A stretch of DNA of 64,000 nt from Paracoccaceae bacterium (GTDB taxonomy: Bacteria > Pseudomonadota > Alphaproteobacteria > Rhodobacterales > Rhodobacteraceae). The stretch's first letter is position 1; each line of letters opens with the position of its first letter. The stretch is taken from the NCBI GenBank assembly GCA_006226775.1, contig SBGD01000083.1, positions 21,586 through 85,585 on the forward strand, given 5' to 3'. The notes under the pieces are model-generated. The model was not told the DNA's origin and searched no databases. It worked only from the letters and a program-made list of their open reading frames with translations. Positions 39,104 to 47,518 of this stretch are shown here, piece after piece. The position numbers and the translations under genes were made by a program.

Positions 39104-40465
39104 TCAGCCCTCCAGCTTGGGAAAGGCGATGGCCACGGCAAAGCCCTGCGCCCGGCGTGGCAGGTCGAGCTTGGCGCCATGGCGCGCGGCAATCGCGCGC
39201 ACCAGTGCCAGGCCCAGCCCGTGGCCCGGGCGGTCGCGGTCGCGTTCGGCGCGGGTGAAGCGCTCGAAGAGGTCGGCGCGGATCTCGTCGGGCACGCCCG
39301 GTCCGGTGTCGGCGATCTCGAGCACATGCCGCCCGCCGCCGTCGCGCAGCGTCAGGGTGATCGTGTCACCGGGGTTGCAGAACTTGATCGCATTGTCGAG
39401 CAGGTTGGAAATCATCTGCGCCAGCAGCGACCGGTCGCCAAGGATGCTCAGCCCCGCTTCGGCGTCAAAGCGGCAGGTCAGGTCGTTTTCCTCGGCCAGC
39501 GGATCGTAGAGGTCGAAGACCTCCTGCGCCACGACGCCCAGGTCGAGCGGCACCAGCCCCGGGCGCTGCCCCTGCTCGGCCAGCGCGCCGGAGATGTCCA
39601 GGAGCGCGTCGAAGATCCGCACCGTGGCTTTCAGCTCGGCGCGGATCTCCTCGACCAGCGCGGGCTGGCCTTCGAGCTTGTCGAGCTTTTGCTGGATGCG
39701 GTTGAGCGGGGTGCGCAGCTCATGGGCGATGGCGTCCGACAGCCGGTTGGTGGCGGCGTTGAGGTTCTGGATGCGGTCGAGCATGGAATGCACATGTTCC
39801 TCGAGCGCGCCGAATTCATCCGGCGTGCGCGCGCCCGGCAGGCGCGCGGCCAGGTCGCCCCCGGCCACCCGGTCGGCCAGGTCGTTGACCGCATCGATCC
39901 GGCGCAGCACGAGGCGCGAGACGAAACCGCCGGTCACCGCCGCAAGGCCCAGCAGCGCCAGCGCCATCCACAGAATCGTGCCGCGCATCTCGGCCAGGGT
40001 ATCGGCGGTCAGCGCATTGCCCCGCGCCACCAGCAGTGGAAAGCCGCCGGGCAGGACGCGGGCGACGCCGTTGTACTCCAGCCCGGTGCCGGGCATGGTG
40101 AAGACCCGGGGTGCCGCCTCGGTCACGCCGCCGGCCATGGCGGGCAGGCCCTCGGGCCAGTCGTCGAGATTGCCGGCCAGGGTCTGGCCCTCGCGGTTCT
40201 GCAAGAGGTAAAGCGCCTGGCCCTGCCCGGTCTGCGCGGCGCGGTCGGCGATGGCCTGGCGCAGGGCGGGAATGCGGCGCTGGTCGTAGAGCTCGGCGAA
40301 ACTGTCGATGTCGGACTTGAGGATCTGCACCTCCTGGCGCTCCAGCGCCGTGGCCGCGGTGCGGTATTGCACCGCCATGGCCAGAAGGGCGGCCAAGAGG
40401 ATCAGGCCGGCAATGGCAAGCGTCAGGCGCAGGCTTGCAGAGCGCGCCAGACGCACCGATTTCAT
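39104..40465 (-). CDS. Sensor histidine kinase with periplasmic sensor domain and HAMP
   Basis: Two TM segments; LSDAIAHELRTPLNRIQQKLDKL; GDRSLLAQMISNLLDNAIKFC; IADTGPGVPDEIRADLFERF. Confidence 0.93.
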   Translation of the reverse strand: MKSVRLARSASLRLTLAIAGLILLAALLAMAVQYRTAATALERQEVQILKSDIDSFAELYDQRRIPALRQAIADRAAQTGQGQALYLLQNREGQTLAGNLDDWPEGLPAMAGGVTEAAPRVFTMPGTGLEYNGVARVLPGGFPLLVARGNALTADTLAEMRGTILWMALALLGLAAVTGGFVSRLVLRRIDAVNDLADRVAGGDLAARLPGARTPDEFGALEEHVHSMLDRIQNLNAATNRLSDAIAHELRTPLNRIQQKLDKLEGQPALVEEIRAELKATVRIFDALLDISGALAEQGQRPGLVPLDLGVVAQEVFDLYDPLAEENDLTCRFDAEAGLSILGDRSLLAQMISNLLDNAIKFCNPGDTITLTLRDGGGRHVLEIADTGPGVPDEIRADLFERFTRAERDRDRPGHGLGLALVRAIAARHGAKLDLPRRAQGFAVAIAFPKLEG

Positions 40466-41223
40466 GCGCCCCCCCGACCGGGATCGCGCGTCGGCTCGAA
40501 GACATAGCCTTCGCCGCGCGCGGTATGGATCACCGCGCGCCCGGCGGCGGTTTCCAGCTTGCGGCGCAGACGCCCGACATGGACGTCGACGACATTGGTC
40601 TGCGGGTCGAAATGCAGGTTCCAGACGTGTTCCAGAAGCTGCATCCGGGTCACCACCTGGCCTGCGTTGCGGGCGAAATAGGTGATCAGCTCGAATTCCT
40701 TGGGGCTGACGGCGACGTGGTCGTTCTTGACGTGCACGGTGCGGGCCTTCATGCGGATCTCGAGATCGCCAAAGGCGATCAGGTCGTTGTCGAGCACCGT
40801 CATCTCGGCCCGGCGCAGGAGCGCGCGCAGCCTCGCGCGCAGTTCCTCGGGATCGAAGGGCTTGGCGAGGTAATCGTCGGCGCCCTTCTCCAGCCCCTCG
40901 ATCTTGTTGGCGGCGCGGCCCAGCGCGCTGACCACCAGGATCAGCGCGGTCGAGCCGCCGGCGCGGATCTTGGCAATCGCGTCCACGCCGTCGCCGCCGG
41001 GCAGCATCCGGTCGAAGATCACCACCGCGAAATCGGCCAGCCCGGCGGCGGTCACCCCGTCGTCGAAGCTGCGCATGACGATGGGCTCGCAGCCCAGGTC
41101 GGAGGCGGCCTCGGCCATGGCGCGGGCGGCGGCCTTGTCATCCTCGACGATCAGGATGCGGCGGGGTTTCTCGGTCGCCTGTTCGGCGCGGGGCTGGTCC
41201 AAAATTTCTGCCTCTATGCTCAT
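40462..41223 (-). CDS. OmpR/PhoB-family response regulator
   Basis: RILIVEDDKAAARAM; VVIFDRMLPGGDGVD; VDVHVGRLRRKLE. Confidence 0.93.
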   Translation of the reverse strand: MSIEAEILDQPRAEQATEKPRRILIVEDDKAAARAMAEAASDLGCEPIVMRSFDDGVTAAGLADFAVVIFDRMLPGGDGVDAIAKIRAGGSTALILVVSALGRAANKIEGLEKGADDYLAKPFDPEELRARLRALLRRAEMTVLDNDLIAFGDLEIRMKARTVHVKNDHVAVSPKEFELITYFARNAGQVVTRMQLLEHVWNLHFDPQTNVVDVHVGRLRRKLETAAGRAVIHTARGEGYVFEPTRDPGRGGA

Positions 41224-41236
41224 CTCTGCCTCCAGA

Positions 41237-42565
41237 TCAAAGGGTAATGACCGCGGGGTCAAGCACAACCGCCCCGCTGATCGGGCGCATCCGCTGTTCG
41301 TTGGAAAACGGGTCGAACACCACGTGCCGCGTCTGCCCGCCCGGGGCACGCACCAGAAGCACCACCGGGCCGTCGATCTCGGGCCAGACAAAGCCGCGCT
41401 CGGCCACGGGGATGCCGTCGATGGTCAGGATCTCGTCGCCCACCGACAACCCGGCCAGGTAGGCGGGGCTGGTCGGTACGATGCCGGTCACCCGGCGGCC
41501 CTTGATGACGACGCCCAGCTCCTTCATCGAGGTGCAGCGCGCGACCGGCGCCAGCGCCGGGGCCAGCCTGTGGGCGCCGGCGGAGATCATGCCGCTGTCG
41601 GAGACCTCGTAGCTCAGCACCACCTCGATCCGCGCGCCCTTGCGCAGCAGCGTGGCGCTGTTGCGGGCCTCGGTGCGCGCATCGATCAGCAGCGCGAAAT
41701 CGCCCTCGCGGCGGATCGGCGTGCCGTCGATGGCCAGGATCACGTCGCCGGCGCGGATGCCCGCGCTGTCGGCGGCGCCGCCCGGCATGACGTAATCGAC
41801 CAGCAGGCCCTGGCCTTCCTCGATCCCCAGCGCCTCGGCGATCATGCCGTCCACCGGGCGCAGGCGCAGTCCCAGCACCGGGATGTCATTGAGCGTGCCG
41901 TCCTGCACATCGGCCAGAAGCTGCACCGGCAGCGCATAGGAGAGCCCGACGTAGAAGCGGCTCGCCTCGGCCAGTTCGGCATTGATGCCGATCAGCCGCC
42001 CCTGGGCATCGACCAGCGCGCCGCCCGAAGAGCCTGCGTTGATCGCCGCGTCGTGCTGGACCAGGAAGACCGGGATCGCCGGGTCGACCTGCCGTCCGCG
42101 CGACGAGATGATGCCGGCGGTCACGGTCTGGTCGGCCTCGAAGGGCGCGCCGATGGCATAGACCGGCTCGCCCACCCGCAGCGCGGTCAGCCGCGGGGCC
42201 AGCCCCTCGCCCATCACCGCCTCGGCCAGCTTGACAAAGGCCACGTCGCGCGCGCCGTCGAGGATCACCACCTCGGCCATCACCTCGAAGCCATAGGCGT
42301 TTCGCAGCCGCACCTTGCGGCGTTCGCCCACCACATGCGCCGCGGTCACCGCAAAGCGCCCGTCGCGCCAGAGCACGGCGGAGCCCAGGAACCGCCGGTC
42401 GCGGTCGGCGGCGGCCACCACCAGCGTGGCCTGCATCGCCCGCTCAAGCGCGTCGGGATCGGGGCCGCATTGCGCCTCGGCCCGGCCGGTGGCCAGCGCG
42501 AGGGAAAGAAGGGACAGGATCGGCACGACAAAGCGCATCTGCCGGGGTTTTCGGGGGCGTCGCAT
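41237..42565 (-). CDS. Exported trypsin-fold PDZ serine protease (HtrA/Deg-like)
   Basis: Signal peptide; AVTAAHVVGERR, ARDVAFVKLAE, AINAGSSGGALVDAQGRLIGIN; two PDZ-like segments (GGAADSAGIRAGDVILAIDG; SPAYLAGLSVGDEILTIDG). Confidence 0.9.
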   Translation of the reverse strand: MRRPRKPRQMRFVVPILSLLSLALATGRAEAQCGPDPDALERAMQATLVVAAADRDRRFLGSAVLWRDGRFAVTAAHVVGERRKVRLRNAYGFEVMAEVVILDGARDVAFVKLAEAVMGEGLAPRLTALRVGEPVYAIGAPFEADQTVTAGIISSRGRQVDPAIPVFLVQHDAAINAGSSGGALVDAQGRLIGINAELAEASRFYVGLSYALPVQLLADVQDGTLNDIPVLGLRLRPVDGMIAEALGIEEGQGLLVDYVMPGGAADSAGIRAGDVILAIDGTPIRREGDFALLIDARTEARNSATLLRKGARIEVVLSYEVSDSGMISAGAHRLAPALAPVARCTSMKELGVVIKGRRVTGIVPTSPAYLAGLSVGDEILTIDGIPVAERGFVWPEIDGPVVLLVRAPGGQTRHVVFDPFSNEQRMRPISGAVVLDPAVITL

Positions 42566-42730
42566 GTTGGTCTCCTGCGAATTTCGCTGTTGGACCCAAG
42601 CTAGGCACGCGCAGGCCAGGAGGCACATGAAAAGACCCGTTAAGTGCTGGAATGCCACAACAAACCCTTTGAAATACCGGGCCGCACCCGCAATATCGGC
42701 TGAAGACATTTCCGATCCGGAGTTTCCGAC

Positions 42731-43369
42731 ATGATCCGTTTTCTCGCCTCGACCGCCCTTGCGCTGGGGCTTTGCGCCAGCCCGGCGCTGGCCCAACGCA
42801 GCGCCGCGCAGACCCTCGCGCTCTCGGCCGAGCTCTACCTCGAAGGGGTCGAACGGCACGATCCGCTGCTGCTGCTGGCCGCCGCCAAGCTGCGCAAGTC
42901 GGTGGCGATGACCCGGGTCGAGCGGGTGCCCGACAGCGACATGCCGCCGCCCGATGACGCCGAACCCGCCGAGCCCATCGGCTGGCAGGAGATCCTCGAT
43001 GCCGCGGTGGCCATGGCGCCCGAGGACGAGATCCTCGCCGGGCTGGCCGAGGACATCCGCGCCGAAAGCGCGCGCGGGGTGAAAAGCGGCCAGGTCTATT
43101 CGATCACCTCGATCCGCCACGGCGGCACCGACACCTATCCGGCACTGACCTACCGCGCCGGGGAATATGCCGATGTCTATGTCGAGGGCAGCGGCGAGGC
43201 CGATCTCAACCTCTTTGTCTATGACACCCAAGGGCGGCTGGTCTGTTCCGATACCGCGATCTCGGCGATTGCCCATTGCGGCTGGACCCCCTCGACCGAG
43301 GCCGGTTTCGTGATCGTCGTGCGCAACAAGGGGCGCGGCTCCTCGGGCTATTCCCTGATCACCAACTGA
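42731..43369 (+). CDS. Exported hypothetical protein with C-terminal PPC-like beta domain
   Basis: Signal peptide MIRFLASTALALGLCASPALAQ; VYVEGSGEADLNLFVYDTQGRLVCSDTAISAIAHCGWTPSTEAGFVIVVRNKG. Confidence 0.7.
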   Translation: MIRFLASTALALGLCASPALAQRSAAQTLALSAELYLEGVERHDPLLLLAAAKLRKSVAMTRVERVPDSDMPPPDDAEPAEPIGWQEILDAAVAMAPEDEILAGLAEDIRAESARGVKSGQVYSITSIRHGGTDTYPALTYRAGEYADVYVEGSGEADLNLFVYDTQGRLVCSDTAISAIAHCGWTPSTEAGFVIVVRNKGRGSSGYSLITN

Positions 43370-43379
43370 GGAGTCCGTC

Positions 43380-45491
43380 ATGCGGAAAACCGTAAGTGCG
43401 CTGGCCCTGCTGGCCTTTCTGTCGCCCGGAGCGGCCCTCGCGCGCGAGGCCCATGCGCTGCTTATCGGGGCCTCGACCTATCCGGCGCTGGATGAGCGGT
43501 TCTGGCTGAAGGGCCCGGCCAATGACGTCGACCTGGTGGCGAGATACCTCGAGTCGAACCCGGCGATGCCGTTCGACAGCGACAATATCACCGTGCTGGC
43601 CGATGGGCTGGCGGGGCACGAGGCGCCGACGCTGGCGGCGATCCGCGCGGGCTTTGCCGCACTGGCCGAAGAGGTCGAGGCCGGGGATTTCGTCTACCTG
43701 CATTTCTCGGGCCATGGCTCGCAGATGCCGGCCGCCGATCCGGCCTCGGAACTGGACGGGCTCGACGAGATCTTCCTGCCGGTGGATATCGGCCCCTGGG
43801 AGGATACGGTGGGCCAGGTGCAAAACGCGCTGGTCGATGACGAGATCGGCGCGATGATCGACGCCATTCGCGCCAGGGGGGCGGATGTCTGGGTGGTCTT
43901 CGACAGCTGCCATTCCGGCACCGCCACCCGCGCCGCGCCCAGTGACGAGGAGGTGCGGATGCGGCAACTGCCCCCGGGCGCGCTGCGCATTCCCTCGGCG
44001 GCCATGGCCGATGCCGAGAGCCGCTCGCGCGCCCTGCCCGATCCGCGCGCCCGGGCCGAGGCGCCGGTGGTCCCGGCGCCCGAAGGGGGCGAGATGGGCA
44101 AGCTGGTGGCCTTCTTCGCCGCCCAGACCAACGAGACCACGCCGGAGCAGAACATGCCCAGGGGCAAGGCCGACCGGCGCTTGCAGGGGGTCTTTACCTA
44201 TACGCTCTTCGAGACTTTGGCCGAACGCCCCGGCATCACCTATCGGCAGTTGGGCCAGGAGGTGCTGCGCAAATACGGAACCCAGAACCTGGCGCGCACC
44301 ACGCCATTGTTCGAAGGCGACCTGGACCTGCCGGTCTTTGGCCGCACCCCGGGCGACCGCATCCTGCAATGGGGCGCGCGGCGCCAGGGCGATGCGCTGC
44401 GCCTCGATGCCGGGCAGTTGCACGGGTTGAGCGCGGGCACCGACCTTCTGCTGCTGGCCTCGCCCGCCGACAATGACGAGGCGGCGCTGGCGCGTTTCAC
44501 CGTGGACGAGGTCACGACCTTTTCCGCCACGGCCAGCGGCGATTTCGACCTCGACGCCCTGCCCCCCGGCGCGGTGCTGCGCAAGGTGGGCACGGCGATC
44601 GACCTGTCGCTGACCGTCGCCCTGCCTGCGCCGGGCTCGGCCCCGGCGGCGGCCTTCGACGCGGCCCTCGAGGTGATCCGGCAGGAGGGGCTGGCCGGCC
44701 CGCGCATCCGCTTCGTGCCGGCGGGGGATGCCTCGGCGGACCTGCGGCTGGCGGTCTTCGACGACAGCCCGCGGCCCGATGCGCTGTGGTTCATGTCGGC
44801 GGCGGGGATCGTGGATGTGAGCGAGCTTGCCGACATCCCCTCGGTCGCCACCGGCGACAAGACGCCCACCGAACTGGCCGAGGTGGTGGCCGACAACCTG
44901 GTCCGGATGGCGCGGGCGATCAACCTGATGAAGGTGGGCGCGGCGACGGCGGCGGCCAGCGCGGTGCAGGTCGAGGCGCGGATGGTGCGCGGCCGCTTCG
45001 ACGGCGACAGCGGCACGGTGCCGCCAGAGACCCGGGTGGCCTTTTCCGGCGCCAATGTGCCGAAGGTCGTGCCGGACGACACCATCGGGCTGCGGCTGAC
45101 CAATACCACCGACGGGCCGGTGGATTTCAACATCCTCTACGTCGGCTCGGATTTCTCGATCTCCTTCATGGACAATGGCCGGATGCAGCCCGGCGACACG
45201 CTGGACGAGGATTACATCCTGATCACCGATGCCTCCTTCGGGCGCGAGCGGGTGATCGTGGTCTTCTCGCCCGCCGAACCGCAATCGGCGGTCGAGGACC
45301 TGTCGTTCCTGACCCAGGACGCGGTCGAGCGGACCCGCGCGGCAACCGCACGGCAAGGTCTGAAAGGGCTGCTGGACGAGGCCGGCTTCGGCCAGACGAC
45401 CCGCGCCGCGATCTCGCTGTCGCGCAAGAAGAAGACCCCGGACCCGGTGCCGCTTTTCGTGCAGTTCGAGCTGGAGACGGTGCGGCCCTGA
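43380..45491 (+). CDS. Exported caspase-family (metacaspase-like) protein B
   Basis: Signal peptide MRKTVSALALLAFLSPGAALA; His YLHFSGHGSQMPA and Cys VVFDSCHSGTATRAAP; C-terminal beta-type domain resembling protein A. Confidence 0.9.
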   Translation: MRKTVSALALLAFLSPGAALAREAHALLIGASTYPALDERFWLKGPANDVDLVARYLESNPAMPFDSDNITVLADGLAGHEAPTLAAIRAGFAALAEEVEAGDFVYLHFSGHGSQMPAADPASELDGLDEIFLPVDIGPWEDTVGQVQNALVDDEIGAMIDAIRARGADVWVVFDSCHSGTATRAAPSDEEVRMRQLPPGALRIPSAAMADAESRSRALPDPRARAEAPVVPAPEGGEMGKLVAFFAAQTNETTPEQNMPRGKADRRLQGVFTYTLFETLAERPGITYRQLGQEVLRKYGTQNLARTTPLFEGDLDLPVFGRTPGDRILQWGARRQGDALRLDAGQLHGLSAGTDLLLLASPADNDEAALARFTVDEVTTFSATASGDFDLDALPPGAVLRKVGTAIDLSLTVALPAPGSAPAAAFDAALEVIRQEGLAGPRIRFVPAGDASADLRLAVFDDSPRPDALWFMSAAGIVDVSELADIPSVATGDKTPTELAEVVADNLVRMARAINLMKVGAATAAASAVQVEARMVRGRFDGDSGTVPPETRVAFSGANVPKVVPDDTIGLRLTNTTDGPVDFNILYVGSDFSISFMDNGRMQPGDTLDEDYILITDASFGRERVIVVFSPAEPQSAVEDLSFLTQDAVERTRAATARQGLKGLLDEAGFGQTTRAAISLSRKKKTPDPVPLFVQFELETVRP

Positions 45492-45517
45492 GGGACACGG
45501 GCGGTTTCGTGCCACCC

Positions 45518-45582
45518 CGTCCCGGACCCCGCTCCGGGACCTCGCCGCCTGCCGGACGAGAGGCCCCGGATCAGGTCCGGGG
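45518..45582. repeat. REP-like inverted repeat
   Basis: CGTCCCGGACCCCGCTCCGGGACCTC ... GAGGCCCCGGATCAGGTCCGGGG. Confidence 0.75.
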
Positions 45583-45660
45583 CTGCGGAGCGCGCGGTTT
45601 TTTCCCGTGGTGCCCGGAGGGCGGGCCAGGACAGCGCATCTTGAAAGATCGTGCGAAGAA

Positions 45661-45678
45661 GTGTATATCCAAATGCAC
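45661..45678. promoter_or_regulatory. Imperfect palindrome upstream of phd-doc (candidate autoregulatory operator)
   Basis: GTGTAT-atccaa-ATGCAC, 5 of 6 arm positions paired, about 23 nt upstream of the antitoxin start. Confidence 0.35.
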
Positions 45679-45700
45679 ATTCCTGAACACGGAGCCGACC

Positions 45701-45952
45701 ATGGTCAGCCGCATCCACACCCGCAACATCTGCACCATGACCGAATTGCGCGAACCGCAGAAGGTCTTCGACCACGCGGGCGGCAAGCCGGTGGCGATCA
45801 TGAAGAACTCGAAATGCGTCGGCTACCTCGTGCCCGAAGAGGCCACGCTGGACGGCGAGCCGCGCTATGCCTCGATGGATGAAGTCATGGCCGCGGTCGA
45901 GGAAACCCGCCAACAGGCTGCGCCGGTGCTCGACTATCTCAAGGACAAATGA
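45701..45952 (+). CDS. phd: Phd/YefM-family antitoxin
   Basis: RNICTMTELREPQKVFDHAGGKPVAIMKNSKCVGYLVPEE; immediately precedes and overlaps the Doc-like toxin. Confidence 0.85.
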   Translation: MVSRIHTRNICTMTELREPQKVFDHAGGKPVAIMKNSKCVGYLVPEEATLDGEPRYASMDEVMAAVEETRQQAAPVLDYLKDK

Positions 45953-46323
45953 GTTTCCTGCTGCTGAGTCCCGATCAGGTCGAGGCGCTGCATGACATGG
46001 TGCTGAACCCTGGCGAATTGCCTGGACGCGCGCTGGACAAGTCGCTGGAAGGCGCCCTGTCGCGCGTCGACAACCGGTTGATCTACGGGCTGATCGAGGA
46101 TGTCTTCGACCTGGCCGCGGCCTATGCCACGGCGGTCGCCACCGGCCATTGCTTCAACGATGGCAACAAGCGGACGGCCTATCGCACCATGGTCGTCTGC
46201 CTGAAGCTGAACGGCGTCACCATCACGCATGAGACGCACGACATCGGCAACCGCATCATCCTGCTGGCCCAGGGCCATCTGCCCGAGGCCGATTTCGCCG
46301 ACTGGCTGCGCAGCAGGGCATAG
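45949..46323 (+). CDS. doc: Doc-family (Fic fold) toxin
   Basis: Fic/Doc motif HCFNDGNKRTAYRTM; 124 aa. Confidence 0.9.
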   Translation: MSFLLLSPDQVEALHDMVLNPGELPGRALDKSLEGALSRVDNRLIYGLIEDVFDLAAAYATAVATGHCFNDGNKRTAYRTMVVCLKLNGVTITHETHDIGNRIILLAQGHLPEADFADWLRSRA

Positions 46324-46336
46324 GGCCGCCCCCATC

Positions 46337-47215
46337 TCACCCCAGCACATCCCGCCAGGAATGCTCCGGCTGAAAGCCCAGCATCCGCTTGGCCTTGGCG
46401 TTGCAATACATCGTCTCGTTGCCCGCCATCTCGCGCTTGACCGGAACGCCCGGGTAATAGCGCGCGCGCACCTCGGCATTGGACAACCCCACCGAGAGAT
46501 CGTCGTTCGAGACGTTGAAGACCTCGTAGCCCAGCCCGTCGGTCTCAAGGCACTTTTCGACCATCTGCCCCAGATCGCGCACGTCGATATAGGCAAAGAT
46601 ATTGCGCCGCCGCAGGTCGGGATTGTCGAGGAAAGCCGGGAAGTCGCGGGCGTATTCGTCCGGAGTGATCACGTTGTTGATGCGCAGCCCGTAGATGTCG
46701 ATGCCTGAGCGCGCCTGGAACGACCTGCCACAGGCCTCGTTGCAGACCTTGGACATGGCGTAGCTGTCGTGCGGCACCACCGGATGACCTTCGTCCACCG
46801 GGATGTAGTCGGGCTGTTTCTCGCCCTGGGCAAAGCAGATGCCATAGGTGGTCTCGGATGAGGCGAAGATCACCTTGGGAATGCCCAGTTTCACCGCCAC
46901 TTCCATCACGTTGTAGGTCGATTGGGTGTTGACGCGGAAGGTCTCGTTGTCGGGCCGGATCAGGATGCGGGCCAGCGCCGCGAAATGCACCACCGCGTCG
47001 AACTTGGGCTTTTCCGGCAGGTCCAGCTCGTCGAACCAGCAATAGCCCGAGAGCGCGTTGAACACCTGGCCGCTTTCGGTCAGGTCGATCGACTGGTTGT
47101 CCGGCTCCTGCGGCGCGGCGAGATCGAGGTTGAGCACCCTGTGGCCGCGCGCCCGCAGCCATGGCACGATGTGGCGCCCGGCCTTGCCGGTGCCGCCGGT
47201 GAACGCGATGCGCAT
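46337..47215 (-). CDS. NAD-dependent epimerase/dehydratase (extended SDR)
   Basis: MRIAFTGGTGKAGRH; YAMSKVCNE active-site YxxxK. Confidence 0.88.
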   Translation of the reverse strand: MRIAFTGGTGKAGRHIVPWLRARGHRVLNLDLAAPQEPDNQSIDLTESGQVFNALSGYCWFDELDLPEKPKFDAVVHFAALARILIRPDNETFRVNTQSTYNVMEVAVKLGIPKVIFASSETTYGICFAQGEKQPDYIPVDEGHPVVPHDSYAMSKVCNEACGRSFQARSGIDIYGLRINNVITPDEYARDFPAFLDNPDLRRRNIFAYIDVRDLGQMVEKCLETDGLGYEVFNVSNDDLSVGLSNAEVRARYYPGVPVKREMAGNETMYCNAKAKRMLGFQPEHSWRDVLG

Positions 47216-47287
47216 GGGCCACTCCTCCTTTTGCAACCTTGCGGCGGATCATGGGGATTTGCGCGCGATGCACAAGGGGCGCCGGCG

Positions 47288-47329
47288 CCGATCCGTCAAC
47301 GGATCGGTCCTGATCCATCGATGGATCAG
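47288..47329 (+). repeat. Double-palindrome element copy 4
   Basis: CCGATCCGTCAACGGATCGG-TC-CTGATCCATCGATGGATCAG; paired arm change in the second hairpin. Confidence 0.9.
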
Positions 47330-47389
47330 GACCCCACGCGGCATCGTCCCGCCCCTCTTCCGGAAAGACAGGCGACCCTCGGCGCCACC

Positions 47390-47431
47390 CCGATCCGTCA
47401 ACGGATCGGCACTGATCCATCGATGGATCAG
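47390..47431 (+). repeat. Double-palindrome element copy 5
   Basis: CCGATCCGTCAACGGATCGG-CA-CTGATCCATCGATGGATCAG. Confidence 0.9.
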
Positions 47432-47518
47432 CCCCCGCGCGGCTTATCCACACCCTTTCCGAAGCCCCTGCCCTCTGCCATAATGCCCCGCAATCAAGAG
47501 CAACAAAGAGCAGCGGTC

